Source of the DNA: Phycisphaerae bacterium
GTDB lineage: Bacteria > Planctomycetota > Phycisphaerae > Phycisphaerales > Phycisphaeraceae
Assembly: GCA_030426385.1 (NCBI GenBank)
Contig: JAUHYI010000013.1
Coordinates: 1 to 64,000 of the forward strand
Direction of reading: 5' to 3'
Length of the DNA: 64,000 bases
The notes beneath the pieces are model-generated. The model did no database searches and was not told where the DNA came from. It saw nothing but the letters and a program-made list of their open reading frames with translations. Both the position numbers and the translations under genes were made by a program. This document shows, one piece after another, positions 43,694-53,058 of the stretch (position 1 is the first letter of the stretch; each line of letters opens with the position of its first letter).

Positions 43694-43699
43694 TATAAT
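43694..43699 (+). promoter_or_regulatory. -10 box of pckA
   Basis: TATAAT in an AT-rich stretch (AATTAAAATATAATC), 46 bases before the pckA ATG, which has its own GAGAGG ribosome-binding site. This gene therefore has a normal leader. Confidence 0.5.
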
Positions 43700-43745
43700 C
43701 AGGTTCGCAATGAAATCATTTCCCATTCTGGTATGAGAGGTAACA

Positions 43746-45335
43746 ATGACCGCATTCAATCTGGAACAGCATGGCCTACACGTGGCTGATATTCGTCGGA
43801 ATTACAATCCGCCGCGTTTGTATGAGGATGCGATTCGTCGTGACCCAGGGACAAGCATTGCCGACTCGGGCGCATTGATCGCGTATTCGGGCACAAAGAC
43901 GGGGCGATCACCCAAGGACAAACGCGTGGCCAAACACGCTGATTCGGAAAAGGACATCTGGTGGGGCCCGGTGAATTTTCCGTTGGATCAGCATGGTTTC
44001 GAGGTGAATCGTGAACGGGCCAAGGATTACCTGAACACGTTGGATGTGTTGTATTGCGTCGATGCGTTTGCCGGTTGGGATCCTGAACACCGCATTAAAA
44101 TTCGTGTGATCTGTGCTCGGCCATATCATGCGCTGTTTATGTACACGATGTTGATTCGTCCGACGGATGAAGAGTTGGCGAATTTCGGCGAACCGGATTA
44201 CACGATTTACAACGCAGGCCAGTTTCCCGCGAACCGATTGACCTCGGGCATGACCAGTCAGACGAGCGTGGACCTGTCGTTTGAAGAACGCGAGATGGTG
44301 ATTCTGGGCACGGAATACGCAGGCGAAATGAAAAAGGGGGTATTCACGATTGTGAATTACCTGATGCCGAAGAAAGGCCATTTGTCGATGCACTGTTCGG
44401 CAACAGCCGATCCGAAAACCAATCGGTCGTCGGTGTTGTTTGGCTTGTCGGGCACGGGTAAGACCACGTTGTCTGCGGATCCCAAGCGTATGCTGGTCGG
44501 TGATGATGAACATGTGTGGACAGACAATGGCATTTTCAATATCGAAGGCGGTTGCTATGCGAAGGCCATCGATCTGACCGAGGAATCGGAGCCGGAAATT
44601 TTTCAGGCCTTGCACTTCGGGGCCGTGTTGGAAAATGTGGTGTATGACGAAGCGCATCATCATGTTGATTTTCATGACACGTCACTGACGCAGAACACGC
44701 GCGGTGCATATCCGATTGAATTTATTTCCAATGCGAAGATTCCGTGCGTGGCCGGTCAGCCGACGGATTTGATATTCCTGACTTGCGATGCGTTTGGGGT
44801 TTTGCCGCCGGTGTCGAAGATGACGCCGGAGCAGGCGATGTACCATTTCATCTCCGGCTACACCGCGAAGGTGGCGGGCACGGAAGTGGGTGTCACCGAA
44901 CCGGAAGCCACATTCTCGGCCTGTTTTGGCGCGCCGTTTTTAGTGTGGCATCCGGCGAAGTATGCGGAATTGCTGGCCGAAAAAATGAAAAAATACAACA
45001 CACGCGTCTGGCTGGTGAACACCGGCTGGTCGGGTGGGGCGTATGGCGTGGGCAAACGCATGAAATTGAAGTTCACTCGATCGATCATCGACGCGATTCA
45101 TGCGGGCGAGTTGAGCGATGTGCCGGCACAGACCGATCCGGTGTTTGGTTTTGAAGTGCCAACGACCTGCCCGAACGTGCCTGCGGAAATCATGATTCCC
45201 CGCAACACCTGGGCCGATGGTAAGAAATATGATCAGACCGCGCGGAAATTAGCCGATCTGTTTATCAATAATTTCAGGCAATACGAAGAGGGTGCCAGCG
45301 ACGCAGTGAAACATGCCGGGCCGACGGCCGGTTGA
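43746..45335 (+). CDS. pckA: Phosphoenolpyruvate carboxykinase (ATP)
   Basis: 529 residues, the normal length. Makes phosphoenolpyruvate and CO2 from oxaloacetate and ATP in gluconeogenesis. Landmarks: AYSGTKTGRSPKDKR, the kinase loop FGLSGTGKTTLSADPKR (ATP form), GDDEHVWTDNGIFNIEGGCYAKAIDL (metal and substrate binding), YTAKVAGTE and NTGWSGGAYGVGKRMKL. The start has GAGAGG five bases upstream. A large hairpin (45445-45528) lies after the stop and may end the transcript. Confidence 0.98.
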   Translation: MTAFNLEQHGLHVADIRRNYNPPRLYEDAIRRDPGTSIADSGALIAYSGTKTGRSPKDKRVAKHADSEKDIWWGPVNFPLDQHGFEVNRERAKDYLNTLDVLYCVDAFAGWDPEHRIKIRVICARPYHALFMYTMLIRPTDEELANFGEPDYTIYNAGQFPANRLTSGMTSQTSVDLSFEEREMVILGTEYAGEMKKGVFTIVNYLMPKKGHLSMHCSATADPKTNRSSVLFGLSGTGKTTLSADPKRMLVGDDEHVWTDNGIFNIEGGCYAKAIDLTEESEPEIFQALHFGAVLENVVYDEAHHHVDFHDTSLTQNTRGAYPIEFISNAKIPCVAGQPTDLIFLTCDAFGVLPPVSKMTPEQAMYHFISGYTAKVAGTEVGVTEPEATFSACFGAPFLVWHPAKYAELLAEKMKKYNTRVWLVNTGWSGGAYGVGKRMKLKFTRSIIDAIHAGELSDVPAQTDPVFGFEVPTTCPNVPAEIMIPRNTWADGKKYDQTARKLADLFINNFRQYEEGASDAVKHAGPTAG

Positions 45336-45444
45336 ATGCCACATGTTTGTGGTAGATCACACTGGCGCAGCAGGTCGTGACAGACTCGTGCCGATCATGA
45401 GACAATGTGAGGGCTGGTGTTATACGCATCCCACGAAGAACTCG

Positions 45445-45528
45445 CGCGTTAGCCGCCGCCTTTATGGCGGCGCGATGCCCTGTGGTTGCCCGACGATTCG
45501 CGCCGCCATAAAGGCGGCGGCTAACGCG
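45445..45528. repeat. Hairpin repeat family B, copy 2 (perfect 31-bp inverted repeat)
   Basis: Arms 45445-45475 and 45498-45528 are perfectly complementary over 31 bases (CGCGTTAGCCGCCGCC... against ...GGCGGCGGCTAACGCG) with a 22-base loop. It is the strongest hairpin in the window, between the convergent pckA and a small gene, so it could stop transcription from both sides. Confidence 0.9.
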
Positions 45529-45567
45529 AAACTACAAACCACGCCCGTGTTTTTTGTGGAATGTGTG

Positions 45568-45837
45568 TTACTCGCCGGTGACGATCATCATTGCGCGTTG
45601 AATCGTAGCACGCGTCAGAATCTGTACCATCTCCGGCGGGAAATCCTGCTGGGCGTTGGTGAGATATTCCTGGGGTAACACGCCATGCACCATGCGATGT
45701 AATTCCTGTTGCACGTTTTGTTCACGCTGGGCCAAGGCTTCGTCATCATCGCGTGACAAGGGCTCAGCCACGTCGTAGGCCAGCATCAAAGTGGAAACCT
45801 GCCATTCGTAATAACTATGGGTGCCGTCGTTGCTCAT
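45568..45837 (-). CDS. Small protein of unknown function
   Basis: 89 residues from ATG 45837; the frame is open further but that extension lacks support, while TACGAT lies six bases before this ATG, the leaderless pattern. The sequence is soluble and acidic: YYEWQVSTLMLAYDVAEPLSRDDDEALAQREQNVQQELHRMV, then VLPQEYLTNAQQDFPPEMVQILTRATIQR. No family recognised. Convergent with pckA. Confidence 0.6.
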   Translation of the reverse strand: MSNDGTHSYYEWQVSTLMLAYDVAEPLSRDDDEALAQREQNVQQELHRMVHGVLPQEYLTNAQQDFPPEMVQILTRATIQRAMMIVTGE

Positions 45838-45843
45838 AGGGAT

Positions 45844-45849
45844 ATCGTA
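45844..45849 (-). promoter_or_regulatory. -10 box of the small gene at 45568-45837
   Basis: TACGAT with six bases to the ATG and no Shine-Dalgarno. Confidence 0.4.
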
Positions 45850-45935
45850 GCGTGATTTTTCAAGCCGTGGTTTGGGCAAACTTTCGTGAAGTGTTGCTGG
45901 GCATTGTCGAAGATCACTGAGGGGCTCGCTGAATT

Positions 45936-46709
45936 TTACAACATGATTTGGACGAGCAGCATACTGCAGAACCCCAGGATAAATGCCCATGCCATCGCGG
46001 TGGGTTTGATGGTGGCCATCGCGTCGGGCAATAGTTCCATCACGATCAGAAATATCATGGCCCCGGCAGCGAATCCCATCAAGACCGGCATCAAGGGTTC
46101 AAACAACCACGCCGCCATAATCGCCGGAACCGCCGCGATCGGTTGGGGCAGACTGGATAAAAAAGCGGCCCAGAAGCAACGCGATATCGACGCGCCACCC
46201 GAGCGCATGGGAATAGCCACCGCCAGTCCTTCGGGAATGTTGTGCAACGCGATGGCCGTCGCAACATACCACCCCAGTTGCCCGCCGTGGATTTCACTGG
46301 AGACGAAGGCCGTGCCGACTGCGACACCTTCGGGAATGCTGTGAATGGTCATGGCCAGCAAAATCAGCACACCCGTGCGCCCGCCCCATCGGGTGGTGAG
46401 CTTCCCGCCTAAGCGTTGTCGGGCCAGATAGCGATTCGTCATCGCGATAAAACCCGCGCCAAGCAGAATGCCCAACATCACCGGCAGCACGGTTCTCATG
46501 CTGGGCCCCTCGTCGGTCAAGTCAATGCCCGGTGCGATCAAGTTAAACACCGACGCGGCAAACATCAGACCACCCGCCGCGGCATATCCTAACCCCGTGT
46601 GTCGTTTGGGATCCAGCTGCGGAATCAACAAGGGCAGCGCACCCAAACCGCAGGCAAATGACGCCACGATCCCCGCGACCATGCTGATGGCTAATGTTTC
46701 GTACAACAC
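45936..46709 (-). CDS. ZIP-family metal transporter
   Basis: 257 residues from a GTG. Eight membrane helices are expected; the metal-binding helices show HSIPEGVAVGTAF (TM4-type) and HNIPEGLAVAIPM (TM5-type), the diagnostic ZIP motifs. Moves zinc or other divalent cations into the cytoplasm. TACAAT six bases before the GTG suggests a leaderless transcript. The gene is 35 bases downstream of the beta-CASP nuclease on the same strand but has its own -10 box. Confidence 0.93.
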   Translation of the reverse strand: MLYETLAISMVAGIVASFACGLGALPLLIPQLDPKRHTGLGYAAAGGLMFAASVFNLIAPGIDLTDEGPSMRTVLPVMLGILLGAGFIAMTNRYLARQRLGGKLTTRWGGRTGVLILLAMTIHSIPEGVAVGTAFVSSEIHGGQLGWYVATAIALHNIPEGLAVAIPMRSGGASISRCFWAAFLSSLPQPIAAVPAIMAAWLFEPLMPVLMGFAAGAMIFLIVMELLPDAMATIKPTAMAWAFILGFCSMLLVQIML

Positions 46710-46715
46710 CTAAAC

Positions 46716-46721
46716 ATTGTA
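46716..46721 (-). promoter_or_regulatory. -10 box of the ZIP transporter gene, leaderless position
   Basis: TACAAT with six bases to the GTG start, in the 35-base gap after the nuclease gene. Confidence 0.5.
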
Positions 46722-46744
46722 CCGCAAGCCATCCAGTGATCGAC

Positions 46745-48154
46745 CTACAACGTGACCGTTTGCGAATAGTGGGGCACTTCGACATTCAACCCGCGCGTGG
46801 TGCGCAATTCTTCCGCTAATTTTTCGGCCACGTCTTCTTCGCCGTGCGTTAGAAACACCTGCTGCGGTCGTGGTGACACTGCATCGAGCCAGTGCAACAG
46901 CGCTTCGTGATCCGCATGCGCGCTAAGGCCATGTAACTGGCGTACGTTGGCATAGACCGGATAGTTACGCCGATAAATGCGCACTTCATCACGGCCACGC
47001 ACAATCAATCCGCCCAGCGTGTCAGGCGATTGATAGCCGACAAACAGTAACGTCGATTCAGGCCTGGCAATGTTGTGGCCCAGATGATGTTTGATGCGTC
47101 CGCCTGTGCACATGCCTGAACCGGCCAGGATAATCGCCGTGCCGCGTACGCCGTTGATCGCTCGGGATTCGTCTGCCGACTTGCTCAGGTACAGCCCCGG
47201 GAATTCCAATGGATGATTGTCCGCATCCAACATCGCTTGTGCCTGAGCATCGAGAAACGATCGGTGTTTGGCAAATAAATCCGTCACGCGAATCGCCATC
47301 GGACTGTCCAGAAACACGGGCACGCGCGGAATGCGCTTGGCTCGCAACAATTGTGACAGATGAAACAGCAATTCCTGGGCCCGCTCAATCGCAAACGTGG
47401 GGATCACCACGTTGCCACCCGCGTCATACGCCTCGTTCACCGCTTCGGCCAATTTCGTTTCGACATCGCCTTCCTCACGATGTTCGCGATCGCCATAGGT
47501 CGATTCCATGATCACGATATCCGCTCGCTCGATCAGCGTCGGATCAGGAATCAACGGCTTGTCACGCTGCCCGATGTCGCCAGAAAACAGCAGGCGTTTT
47601 TTGGAGTTATCTTTGCCATCGCCATCAACATCGATCGTCAGCATCGCCGAACCCAGCACATGGCCCGCGTCATGAAAACAAACTTCAACACCATCAGCCA
47701 ATCGATGGCATGCATTAAACGCGATCGGTTCCAAATGTGCGATCGCTTTTTTCGCATCATCGACGGTGTACAACGGCACCACAGGCCGCGGCGGTTTCCG
47801 CTTCTCGCGTTTGTGGCGTTTGATCTTGTACGCCGCATCTTCTTCGTGGATCTTGGCCGAATCCAGCATCACAATGCTCGCCAACTCCACCGACGGTTCG
47901 GTCGTATAGATTTTGCCACTGAACCCCTCGCGTACCAGTTTGGGGATCAGCCCGCAGTGATCCAGATGTGCATGCGTCAACAACATCACATCGATCGACT
48001 CGGGCTTAAATGGAAACGGATCCCAGTTGCGCGATTGATACTTGCGCTCCTGAAACAGACCACAGTCAATCAGAATCCGCTGGCCTCCTGCTTCCAGGAG
48101 GTAACACGATCCGGTCACTTGCCGATTGGCACCGCAAAATTGCAATTGCATCAT
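46745..48154 (-). CDS. Metallo-beta-lactamase/beta-CASP RNase-like nuclease
   Basis: 469 residues. The MBL zinc motif is LTHAHLDHCGLIP; the later ligands appear in DAGHVLGSAM, and LSAHADHEALL and LTHGEEDVAE supply motif B/C-type histidines. The beta-CASP part carries GSGMCTGGRIKHHL and the C-terminal RMMBL-type domain is present. This is the CPSF-73-like family of bacterial RNA nucleases; cleavage of RNA is inferred. Start: ATG-ATG with TACAAT seven bases upstream. Confidence 0.95.
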   Translation of the reverse strand: MMQLQFCGANRQVTGSCYLLEAGGQRILIDCGLFQERKYQSRNWDPFPFKPESIDVMLLTHAHLDHCGLIPKLVREGFSGKIYTTEPSVELASIVMLDSAKIHEEDAAYKIKRHKREKRKPPRPVVPLYTVDDAKKAIAHLEPIAFNACHRLADGVEVCFHDAGHVLGSAMLTIDVDGDGKDNSKKRLLFSGDIGQRDKPLIPDPTLIERADIVIMESTYGDREHREEGDVETKLAEAVNEAYDAGGNVVIPTFAIERAQELLFHLSQLLRAKRIPRVPVFLDSPMAIRVTDLFAKHRSFLDAQAQAMLDADNHPLEFPGLYLSKSADESRAINGVRGTAIILAGSGMCTGGRIKHHLGHNIARPESTLLFVGYQSPDTLGGLIVRGRDEVRIYRRNYPVYANVRQLHGLSAHADHEALLHWLDAVSPRPQQVFLTHGEEDVAEKLAEELRTTRGLNVEVPHYSQTVTL

Positions 48155-48161
48155 GCGTCAC

Positions 48162-48167
48162 ATTGTA
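48162..48167 (-). promoter_or_regulatory. -10 box of the beta-CASP nuclease gene, leaderless position
   Basis: TACAAT with seven bases to the ATG and no Shine-Dalgarno. Confidence 0.5.
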
Positions 48168-48212
48168 CGCACTGTCGGCCATCGCAACAGTCCAACGGCC
48201 CAACGGTCTCTT

Positions 48213-48235
48213 CCCCCCCCCCCCCACACACACAC
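48213..48235. repeat. C13-(AC)5 run
   Basis: Thirteen C followed by five AC dinucleotides; adjacent to the family C repeat. Highly prone to slippage. Confidence 0.9.
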
Positions 48236-48269
48236 GTTTAGCGGGCGACGCGCAGCGTCCCGTGTTTTT
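48236..48269. repeat. Short dispersed repeat, family C, copy 2
   Basis: GTTTAGCGG, then CGACGC / GCGTCCCG hairpin, then GTGTTTTT. Similar to 954-985. On the + strand it resembles a terminator, but no + strand gene ends here. Confidence 0.6.
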
Positions 48270-48372
48270 GCTTGAATTTTGGATTGCAAAAACCGCGTCA
48301 ATCAGTGAATTCAGTGCAAATCAGTGGGCAAACATAATATGCGTGAAACTGCGTGAAACACCCCGCGAACAT

Positions 48373-50148
48373 TTAACCCAATCGCTCGGTTGCCACGTGA
48401 TATTGTGGGTCTTCCGACATATTCACGACCACCAGATCGCTGGCTTTGTCCAGCAATTTGCGGCATTCCGGACTCAGGTGCGTCAGATGCAGCATCTTGC
48501 CTTCGGTGCGATATCGGTCGGCCAGATTGTTGATGGCTTCCATGCCCGACTGGTCGTAAACACGCGTGTAATAAAAATCGATCACCACATCCTTGGGATC
48601 ATTGCGTGGGTCAAACATTTCGGTAAACGAACGCACCGAGGCAAAAAACAACGGCCCATGCAACTGATAAATCTTGCTGCCTTGTTCGTTGAATTTGATA
48701 TCCGCGCCAATGTGAGTCGCATGTCGCCAGGCAAACACCATCGCCGACACCGCCACACCCAGCACCACCGCCGTCGCCAGATCGTGCATGACCACCGTGT
48801 AAATCGTGACCAGCAACATGACAAAAATATCCGCCATGGGCACCTTGCCCCAGATTTTCAACGTCGCCCATTCGAACGTCCCGATCACCACCATGAACAT
48901 CACCCCGACCAGAGCCGCCATCGGAATCATTTCAATCCACGACGCGAAAAACAACACGAATAACAACAGGCATACCGCTGCTGTGATGCCCGATAGCCGA
49001 CCGCGTCCACCACTATTCACATTGATCAGCGATTGGCCGATCATCGCGCACCCACCCATGCCGCCGAACATACCGCACACGACATTGGCCACACCCTGAC
49101 CCACGCATTCGCGGTTACCGCGTCCACGCGTCTCGGTGATCTCGTCGATCAGCGTCAGCGTCATCAATGATTCGATCAAGCCCACACCGGCCAACACCAC
49201 CGCGTAGGGCAAAATGATCCACAGCGTCGCCATGTTCAACGGAGGAAACACGTAATCCGCATTGAACCACATCAGTCGCGGCAGACTGCCGGAAATGCCT
49301 ACCGTTTCCGGATCAACCGAGGCCATCGCCGCTTCCACCTGTGCCGGTGCCAGCTCCGGCTGATGATGCGAGGAGGCGGGGACCACGGCTAAACCTGCGG
49401 TGGCTAGTGTGCCCGCGAACTCGTTTTGCTTTTCCTGTTGAATGGCCCCGGCCGTATCACGCACCGCTTTGGCCTGTAGATTGGTCGCCAACATATCACG
49501 CACCGTCGGAGCGATGTTCGATCCCTCATTGGTTGCCCAGGATGCCGGGCCGTAGGTATTGATCGATACCGCAATGATCGTCACCGTCACGATCGCGGCC
49601 AATGATGCGGGAACCGCCCGTGTGATTTTCGGCAGCAACCAGATGATCGCCATCGTCAACGCCACCAATCCCAGCATCAACCACAATGCAGGGCCCTGCA
49701 TGTAATGCAACGCGCCGTCATCGCCCAGGATTTTGAAACTGCCAAACTGCGCTAACAAAATCACGATCGCCAAACCGTTGACAAATCCCAGCATCACCGA
49801 GTGGGGCACAATGCGCACCAGCATGCCCAACCTGCCGAACCCGACTGCCATCTGGATGAGTCCGCACAGGATCACCGCAAAGAATAAATATTCCACGCCA
49901 TGCTCTGCCACCAGTGCGACCACCACCACAGCCATGGCTCCGGTTGCACCGCAGATCATGCCAGGCCGACCGCCCAACACCGCCGTGATCAATCCAATGA
50001 AAAACGCAGAATACAAACCAATCAACGGCGACACCCCGGCCACGAAGGCGAACGCGATGGCTTCAGGCACCAACGCCAACGCCACCGTCAAACCCGACAG
50101 CACATCGTCTTTGGCATTGGCAGTTCGTTTGCGAAAAAATTGCAGCAT
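48373..50148 (-). CDS. SulP-family anion transporter with STAS domain
   Basis: 591 residues. The membrane part carries SulP features: [28 protein letters not shown] at the start, [18 protein letters not shown] and later [43 protein letters not shown] domain follows (about 470-591; [42 protein letters not shown]). Residues 220-280 form an unusual Ala/Gln/Glu-rich soluble loop between helices. Transports sulfate, bicarbonate or a similar anion; the substrate is not determined. Confidence 0.95.
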   Translation of the reverse strand: MLQFFRKRTANAKDDVLSGLTVALALVPEAIAFAFVAGVSPLIGLYSAFFIGLITAVLGGRPGMICGATGAMAVVVVALVAEHGVEYLFFAVILCGLIQMAVGFGRLGMLVRIVPHSVMLGFVNGLAIVILLAQFGSFKILGDDGALHYMQGPALWLMLGLVALTMAIIWLLPKITRAVPASLAAIVTVTIIAVSINTYGPASWATNEGSNIAPTVRDMLATNLQAKAVRDTAGAIQQEKQNEFAGTLATAGLAVVPASSHHQPELAPAQVEAAMASVDPETVGISGSLPRLMWFNADYVFPPLNMATLWIILPYAVVLAGVGLIESLMTLTLIDEITETRGRGNRECVGQGVANVVCGMFGGMGGCAMIGQSLINVNSGGRGRLSGITAAVCLLLFVLFFASWIEMIPMAALVGVMFMVVIGTFEWATLKIWGKVPMADIFVMLLVTIYTVVMHDLATAVVLGVAVSAMVFAWRHATHIGADIKFNEQGSKIYQLHGPLFFASVRSFTEMFDPRNDPKDVVIDFYYTRVYDQSGMEAINNLADRYRTEGKMLHLTHLSPECRKLLDKASDLVVVNMSEDPQYHVATERLG

Positions 50149-50315
50149 AATTCAGTCTCAATTCCGTATCGGGCGTGTCGACTCACAAACGATGGCACTG
50201 ATACAACAGTGATTGCATCGACTGCGACGTGTTTTTAATAGGGCCCACAGTGGCAAGGGGTGCCGTTGGTTGGTGTGGGAGGGATGAACAAACCTAGTGA
50301 TTTCGTGCGATTGGG

Positions 50316-50498
50316 TCAACTGGGTTCGACCTGAATCGACGCATAGCCCTCGCGATCAAACATAATCCGCAATTGGTTGGGATTGCAGCACACCGGGCAA
50401 TCCTCGACATAGTCCTGTACCGATCCAGCCGACGCATCGACGACAATCTGGATCGATTCCCCGCAATGCGGACAGACATATTCAGAGGTTTCATCCAT
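50316..50498 (-). CDS. CPXCG-motif cysteine-rich protein
   Basis: 60 residues, the typical size. The two Cys pairs are in YVCPHCGESIQIVVDASAGSVQDYVEDCPVCCNPNQLRI, the family signature with an acidic-serine-glycine core, probably binding zinc. Function unknown. It is the last gene of the thiC-SUI1 group, 49 bases after the SUI1 gene. Confidence 0.92.
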   Translation of the reverse strand: MDETSEYVCPHCGESIQIVVDASAGSVQDYVEDCPVCCNPNQLRIMFDREGYASIQVEPS

Positions 50499-50547
50499 AG
50501 CATGCCATCCCGTGTTGCAAGGCGTGCGGCATCAATCAACTCAGATG

Positions 50548-50901
50548 CTATCCGCCCGAGGCTTTGGCTGGATAGCCCAACGTGCGTAACGCTTCGACCA
50601 ATCGGTCGCGGTGGTCGCCCTGAATTTCAAAACCATCCTCGGTGGTCGAGCCGCCCGCGGAACATTGCGATTTGAATTTTTTCGTCATCGCTTTGAGATC
50701 GCTTGCCGCCGGGTCCAGTTGATACACGACGGTGACCCATTTGCCGCGACGCTTTTCTCGACGGACCCGCGCGTCCTGATCCGTGGGTCGACATACCTCG
50801 CCCGCCGCATTTTTCGGACACGCACAATCAGCTGACGCCGCGCCGCAAACCGCGCACGTCACCGGTTGTTCCAAGGATGTCCCATCAAACAAGCCTGCCA
50901 T
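50548..50901 (-). CDS. SUI1/eIF1-family translation factor (YciH-like)
   Basis: 117 residues. The SUI1 domain covers the C-terminal half: RGKWVTVVYQLDPAASDLKAMTKKFKSQCSAGGSTTEDGFEIQGDHRDRLVEALRTLGY, with the conserved Lys-Lys and CSAGG features. The N-terminus has a zinc-ribbon-like set of Cys (CAVCGAASADCACP). In bacteria YciH-like factors check start-codon choice. Interesting next to possible leaderless genes in this genome. It begins 13 bases after thiC. Confidence 0.92.
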   Translation of the reverse strand: MAGLFDGTSLEQPVTCAVCGAASADCACPKNAAGEVCRPTDQDARVRREKRRGKWVTVVYQLDPAASDLKAMTKKFKSQCSAGGSTTEDGFEIQGDHRDRLVEALRTLGYPAKASGG

Positions 50902-50914
50902 GAGCTACCGCCAT

Positions 50915-52801
50915 TTAGATGACCGAATCCGATTTGGAAATCCCCAGTGCGGGCCGGATGTCCAGTTGAACCAGTTCCTTTTCCTGAATCGTTTTGGCCG
51001 TGTCGTCATCGACGTAATCGCTATGGCATGACGCCTTGCCGGTGTCGTCCGCGGGCTTGATTTTGCCCTTGGCTTTGGCGGCTAACTTGTGGATTTCATC
51101 CGGACTCAACACGCCGCGTTTTTCCAGAATTTCCTGTTGCTCAGGTGTCAGCGCATCCGATTTTTTCGGAGCGCCGCGATCCATGCCGTCGGCTTTGCCT
51201 GATGCCCATTCCATGATTTCCTTGCTGATGCGCACGCTGCACCAATCGTGCCCGCACATCGCACAGAAATCGGTATCGACATCCAGATCCTCATCGTGGA
51301 ACGCCCGTGCCGTGTCGGGATCGAACGACAACTCGAAATGTTTTTCCCAATTGAGCGCGGCCCGCGCTTTGGTCAGTTCATCATCACGATCGCGCACGCC
51401 GGGAATGCCCAACGCCACGTCTGCCGCATGCGCTGCAATTTTGTACGCCACGCAGCCTTGTTTCACGTCATCCTTTTTAGGCAGGCCCAGGTGTTCCTTG
51501 GGCGTGACGTAGCACAGCATGCTGGCACCATGGTAAGCGGCCGATGTCGCGCCGATGCAACTGGTGATGTGGTCATAGCCGGGGAAAATATCGGTGACCA
51601 ACGGCCCCAACACATAAAACGGTGCCCCGTGACACAGATGCCGTTGCAGCTTCATGTTGTATTCAATCTGATCGAATGGCACGTGGCCGGGGCCTTCGAT
51701 CATGACCTGCACGCCCTTGCGCCAGGCCCGCTCGGTCAGTTTGCCCAACTCGACCAGTTCTGCCAATTGCAATTCGTCGGTCGCATCAGCCAGGCCACCG
51801 GGTCGGCAACCGTCGCCGATGGAAAACGTCACGTCATAGACGCGCATCACATCGCAGATTTTTTCCCATGCGGTATTCATGGGGTTTTCCTGATTGTGCA
51901 TCAGCATCCATTTGGCCAGCAACGAACCGCCGCGTGATACCAATCCGATCAACCGGTTTTTGGCCAGCTTCAGATGCTCACGCAACACGCCCGCATGAAT
52001 CGTGAAATAATCCACGCCCTGTTTGGCCTGATGCTCGAGCGTTTCCAGAATCATTGCTTCATTCAGGTCTTCAATCTTGCGCCCGATGATCATCGAATAA
52101 ATCGGCACTGTGCCGATCGGCGTATTGCTGTTGCGAATCAGCGCGTCACGCGTCGCATCCAGATCGCCACCGGTCGACAGATCCATCACGGTGTCCGCGC
52201 CCCATTTTTCGGCCCAGCGCAGTTTTTCAACTTCCTCGTCGGTCGATGATGACACCGGCGATGCGCCCATGTTGGCATTGATTTTCGTTTTCGATGCCCG
52301 GCCAATCGCCATCGGATCCAGGTGATACCCCAGATGAATTTTGTTGGCTGGTATCACCATGCGTCCCGCGCCCACTTCGTCACGCACCTGTTCGGCGGTC
52401 AGATGGGATTCACGCTCAGCCACGCGTGTCATTTCCGGCGTGATCGTGCCGACGCGGGCATGTTCCAATTGCGTGATCGGCGTGAAACCCTCGGGGGCCT
52501 GCCATGCGGTATGCGTGTGGTGGTCGGCCACATCAATGCGCGTCCAATCCTCGGGCATGAAATCCCACGCGGTTTTGTTCGGCAATGTCGGCATGCCCGG
52601 CGTGTCCGGACTGGAAAATGTGCCCGCGCCGGCAGGTCCGGTCGTGATTCGCGGTTTGTTGGCAAAACTGCCCGGCGTGGTTGCTGGGGTTTGGCCGGGG
52701 TTGTGGCCCAAGGGTGGCAATTCGTACGCCTGCGTTTGATCGCTGGCATGGTCCGATGAATTCGGGTCGTTCGATTGATTGGGTTGATTAGGTTGAATCA
52801 T
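50915..52801 (-). CDS. thiC: Phosphomethylpyrimidine synthase
   Basis: 628 residues. A radical SAM enzyme that converts 5-aminoimidazole ribotide to the pyrimidine of thiamine. The C-terminal cluster motif is [10 protein letters not shown] (CxxCxxxxC); other signatures are [35 protein letters not shown] and [12 protein letters not shown]. The first 60 residues are low-complexity (Asn/Gln/Pro). AGGAG lies ten bases before the ATG, just after the TPP riboswitch. Confidence 0.97.
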   Translation of the reverse strand: MIQPNQPNQSNDPNSSDHASDQTQAYELPPLGHNPGQTPATTPGSFANKPRITTGPAGAGTFSSPDTPGMPTLPNKTAWDFMPEDWTRIDVADHHTHTAWQAPEGFTPITQLEHARVGTITPEMTRVAERESHLTAEQVRDEVGAGRMVIPANKIHLGYHLDPMAIGRASKTKINANMGASPVSSSTDEEVEKLRWAEKWGADTVMDLSTGGDLDATRDALIRNSNTPIGTVPIYSMIIGRKIEDLNEAMILETLEHQAKQGVDYFTIHAGVLREHLKLAKNRLIGLVSRGGSLLAKWMLMHNQENPMNTAWEKICDVMRVYDVTFSIGDGCRPGGLADATDELQLAELVELGKLTERAWRKGVQVMIEGPGHVPFDQIEYNMKLQRHLCHGAPFYVLGPLVTDIFPGYDHITSCIGATSAAYHGASMLCYVTPKEHLGLPKKDDVKQGCVAYKIAAHAADVALGIPGVRDRDDELTKARAALNWEKHFELSFDPDTARAFHDEDLDVDTDFCAMCGHDWCSVRISKEIMEWASGKADGMDRGAPKKSDALTPEQQEILEKRGVLSPDEIHKLAAKAKGKIKPADDTGKASCHSDYVDDDTAKTIQEKELVQLDIRPALGISKSDSVI

Positions 52802-52885
52802 GGCGTCAGTCTCCTCACCGACGGCGGGCGACGATTCTGACGATTGACCGGCTCTCGCCTGGCGAAATGGTTCGTCGAATTCGCT

Positions 52886-52962
52886 TTCCTACGCCGGCAT
52901 GAACCGGATCAGGTTCCAAGGGTTTGTCTCAGGTCGCGTCGGCGACCACCCCTAGCGATATT
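52886..52962 (-). promoter_or_regulatory. TPP (THI-box) riboswitch of thiC
   Basis: On the minus strand the conserved parts occur in order: GGGGTG, CTGAGA, ACCC, then GAACCTGATCCGGTTC and a closing stem pairing with the start of the element. The element sits between the thiC ATG and a TACAAT -10 box. It should shut down thiC, and perhaps the downstream SUI1 and CPXCG genes, when thiamine diphosphate is plentiful. Confidence 0.95.
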
Positions 52963-52973
52963 TCTTGCCTGCC

Positions 52974-52979
52974 ATTGTA
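52974..52979 (-). promoter_or_regulatory. -10 box of the thiC operon
   Basis: TACAAT just upstream of the TPP riboswitch, giving an RNA that starts close to the THI element. Confidence 0.5.
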
Positions 52980-53046
52980 ACACACTTGGTCACGCACCTG
53001 ATCGGCCCGATCCGAAATTTGTTGCACATCCACCCTAACCCTGACG

Positions 53047-53052
53047 TAACAT
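53047..53052 (+). promoter_or_regulatory. -10 box of recX, leaderless position
   Basis: TAACAT six bases before the recX ATG, no Shine-Dalgarno; 67 bases from the divergent thiC box. Confidence 0.45.
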
Positions 53053-53058
53053 GCGTGC

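Noticed and set aside
48236-48269. Terminator for a + strand gene
   Set aside because: No + strand gene ends nearby; the sequence is better explained as a dispersed repeat related to 954-985.
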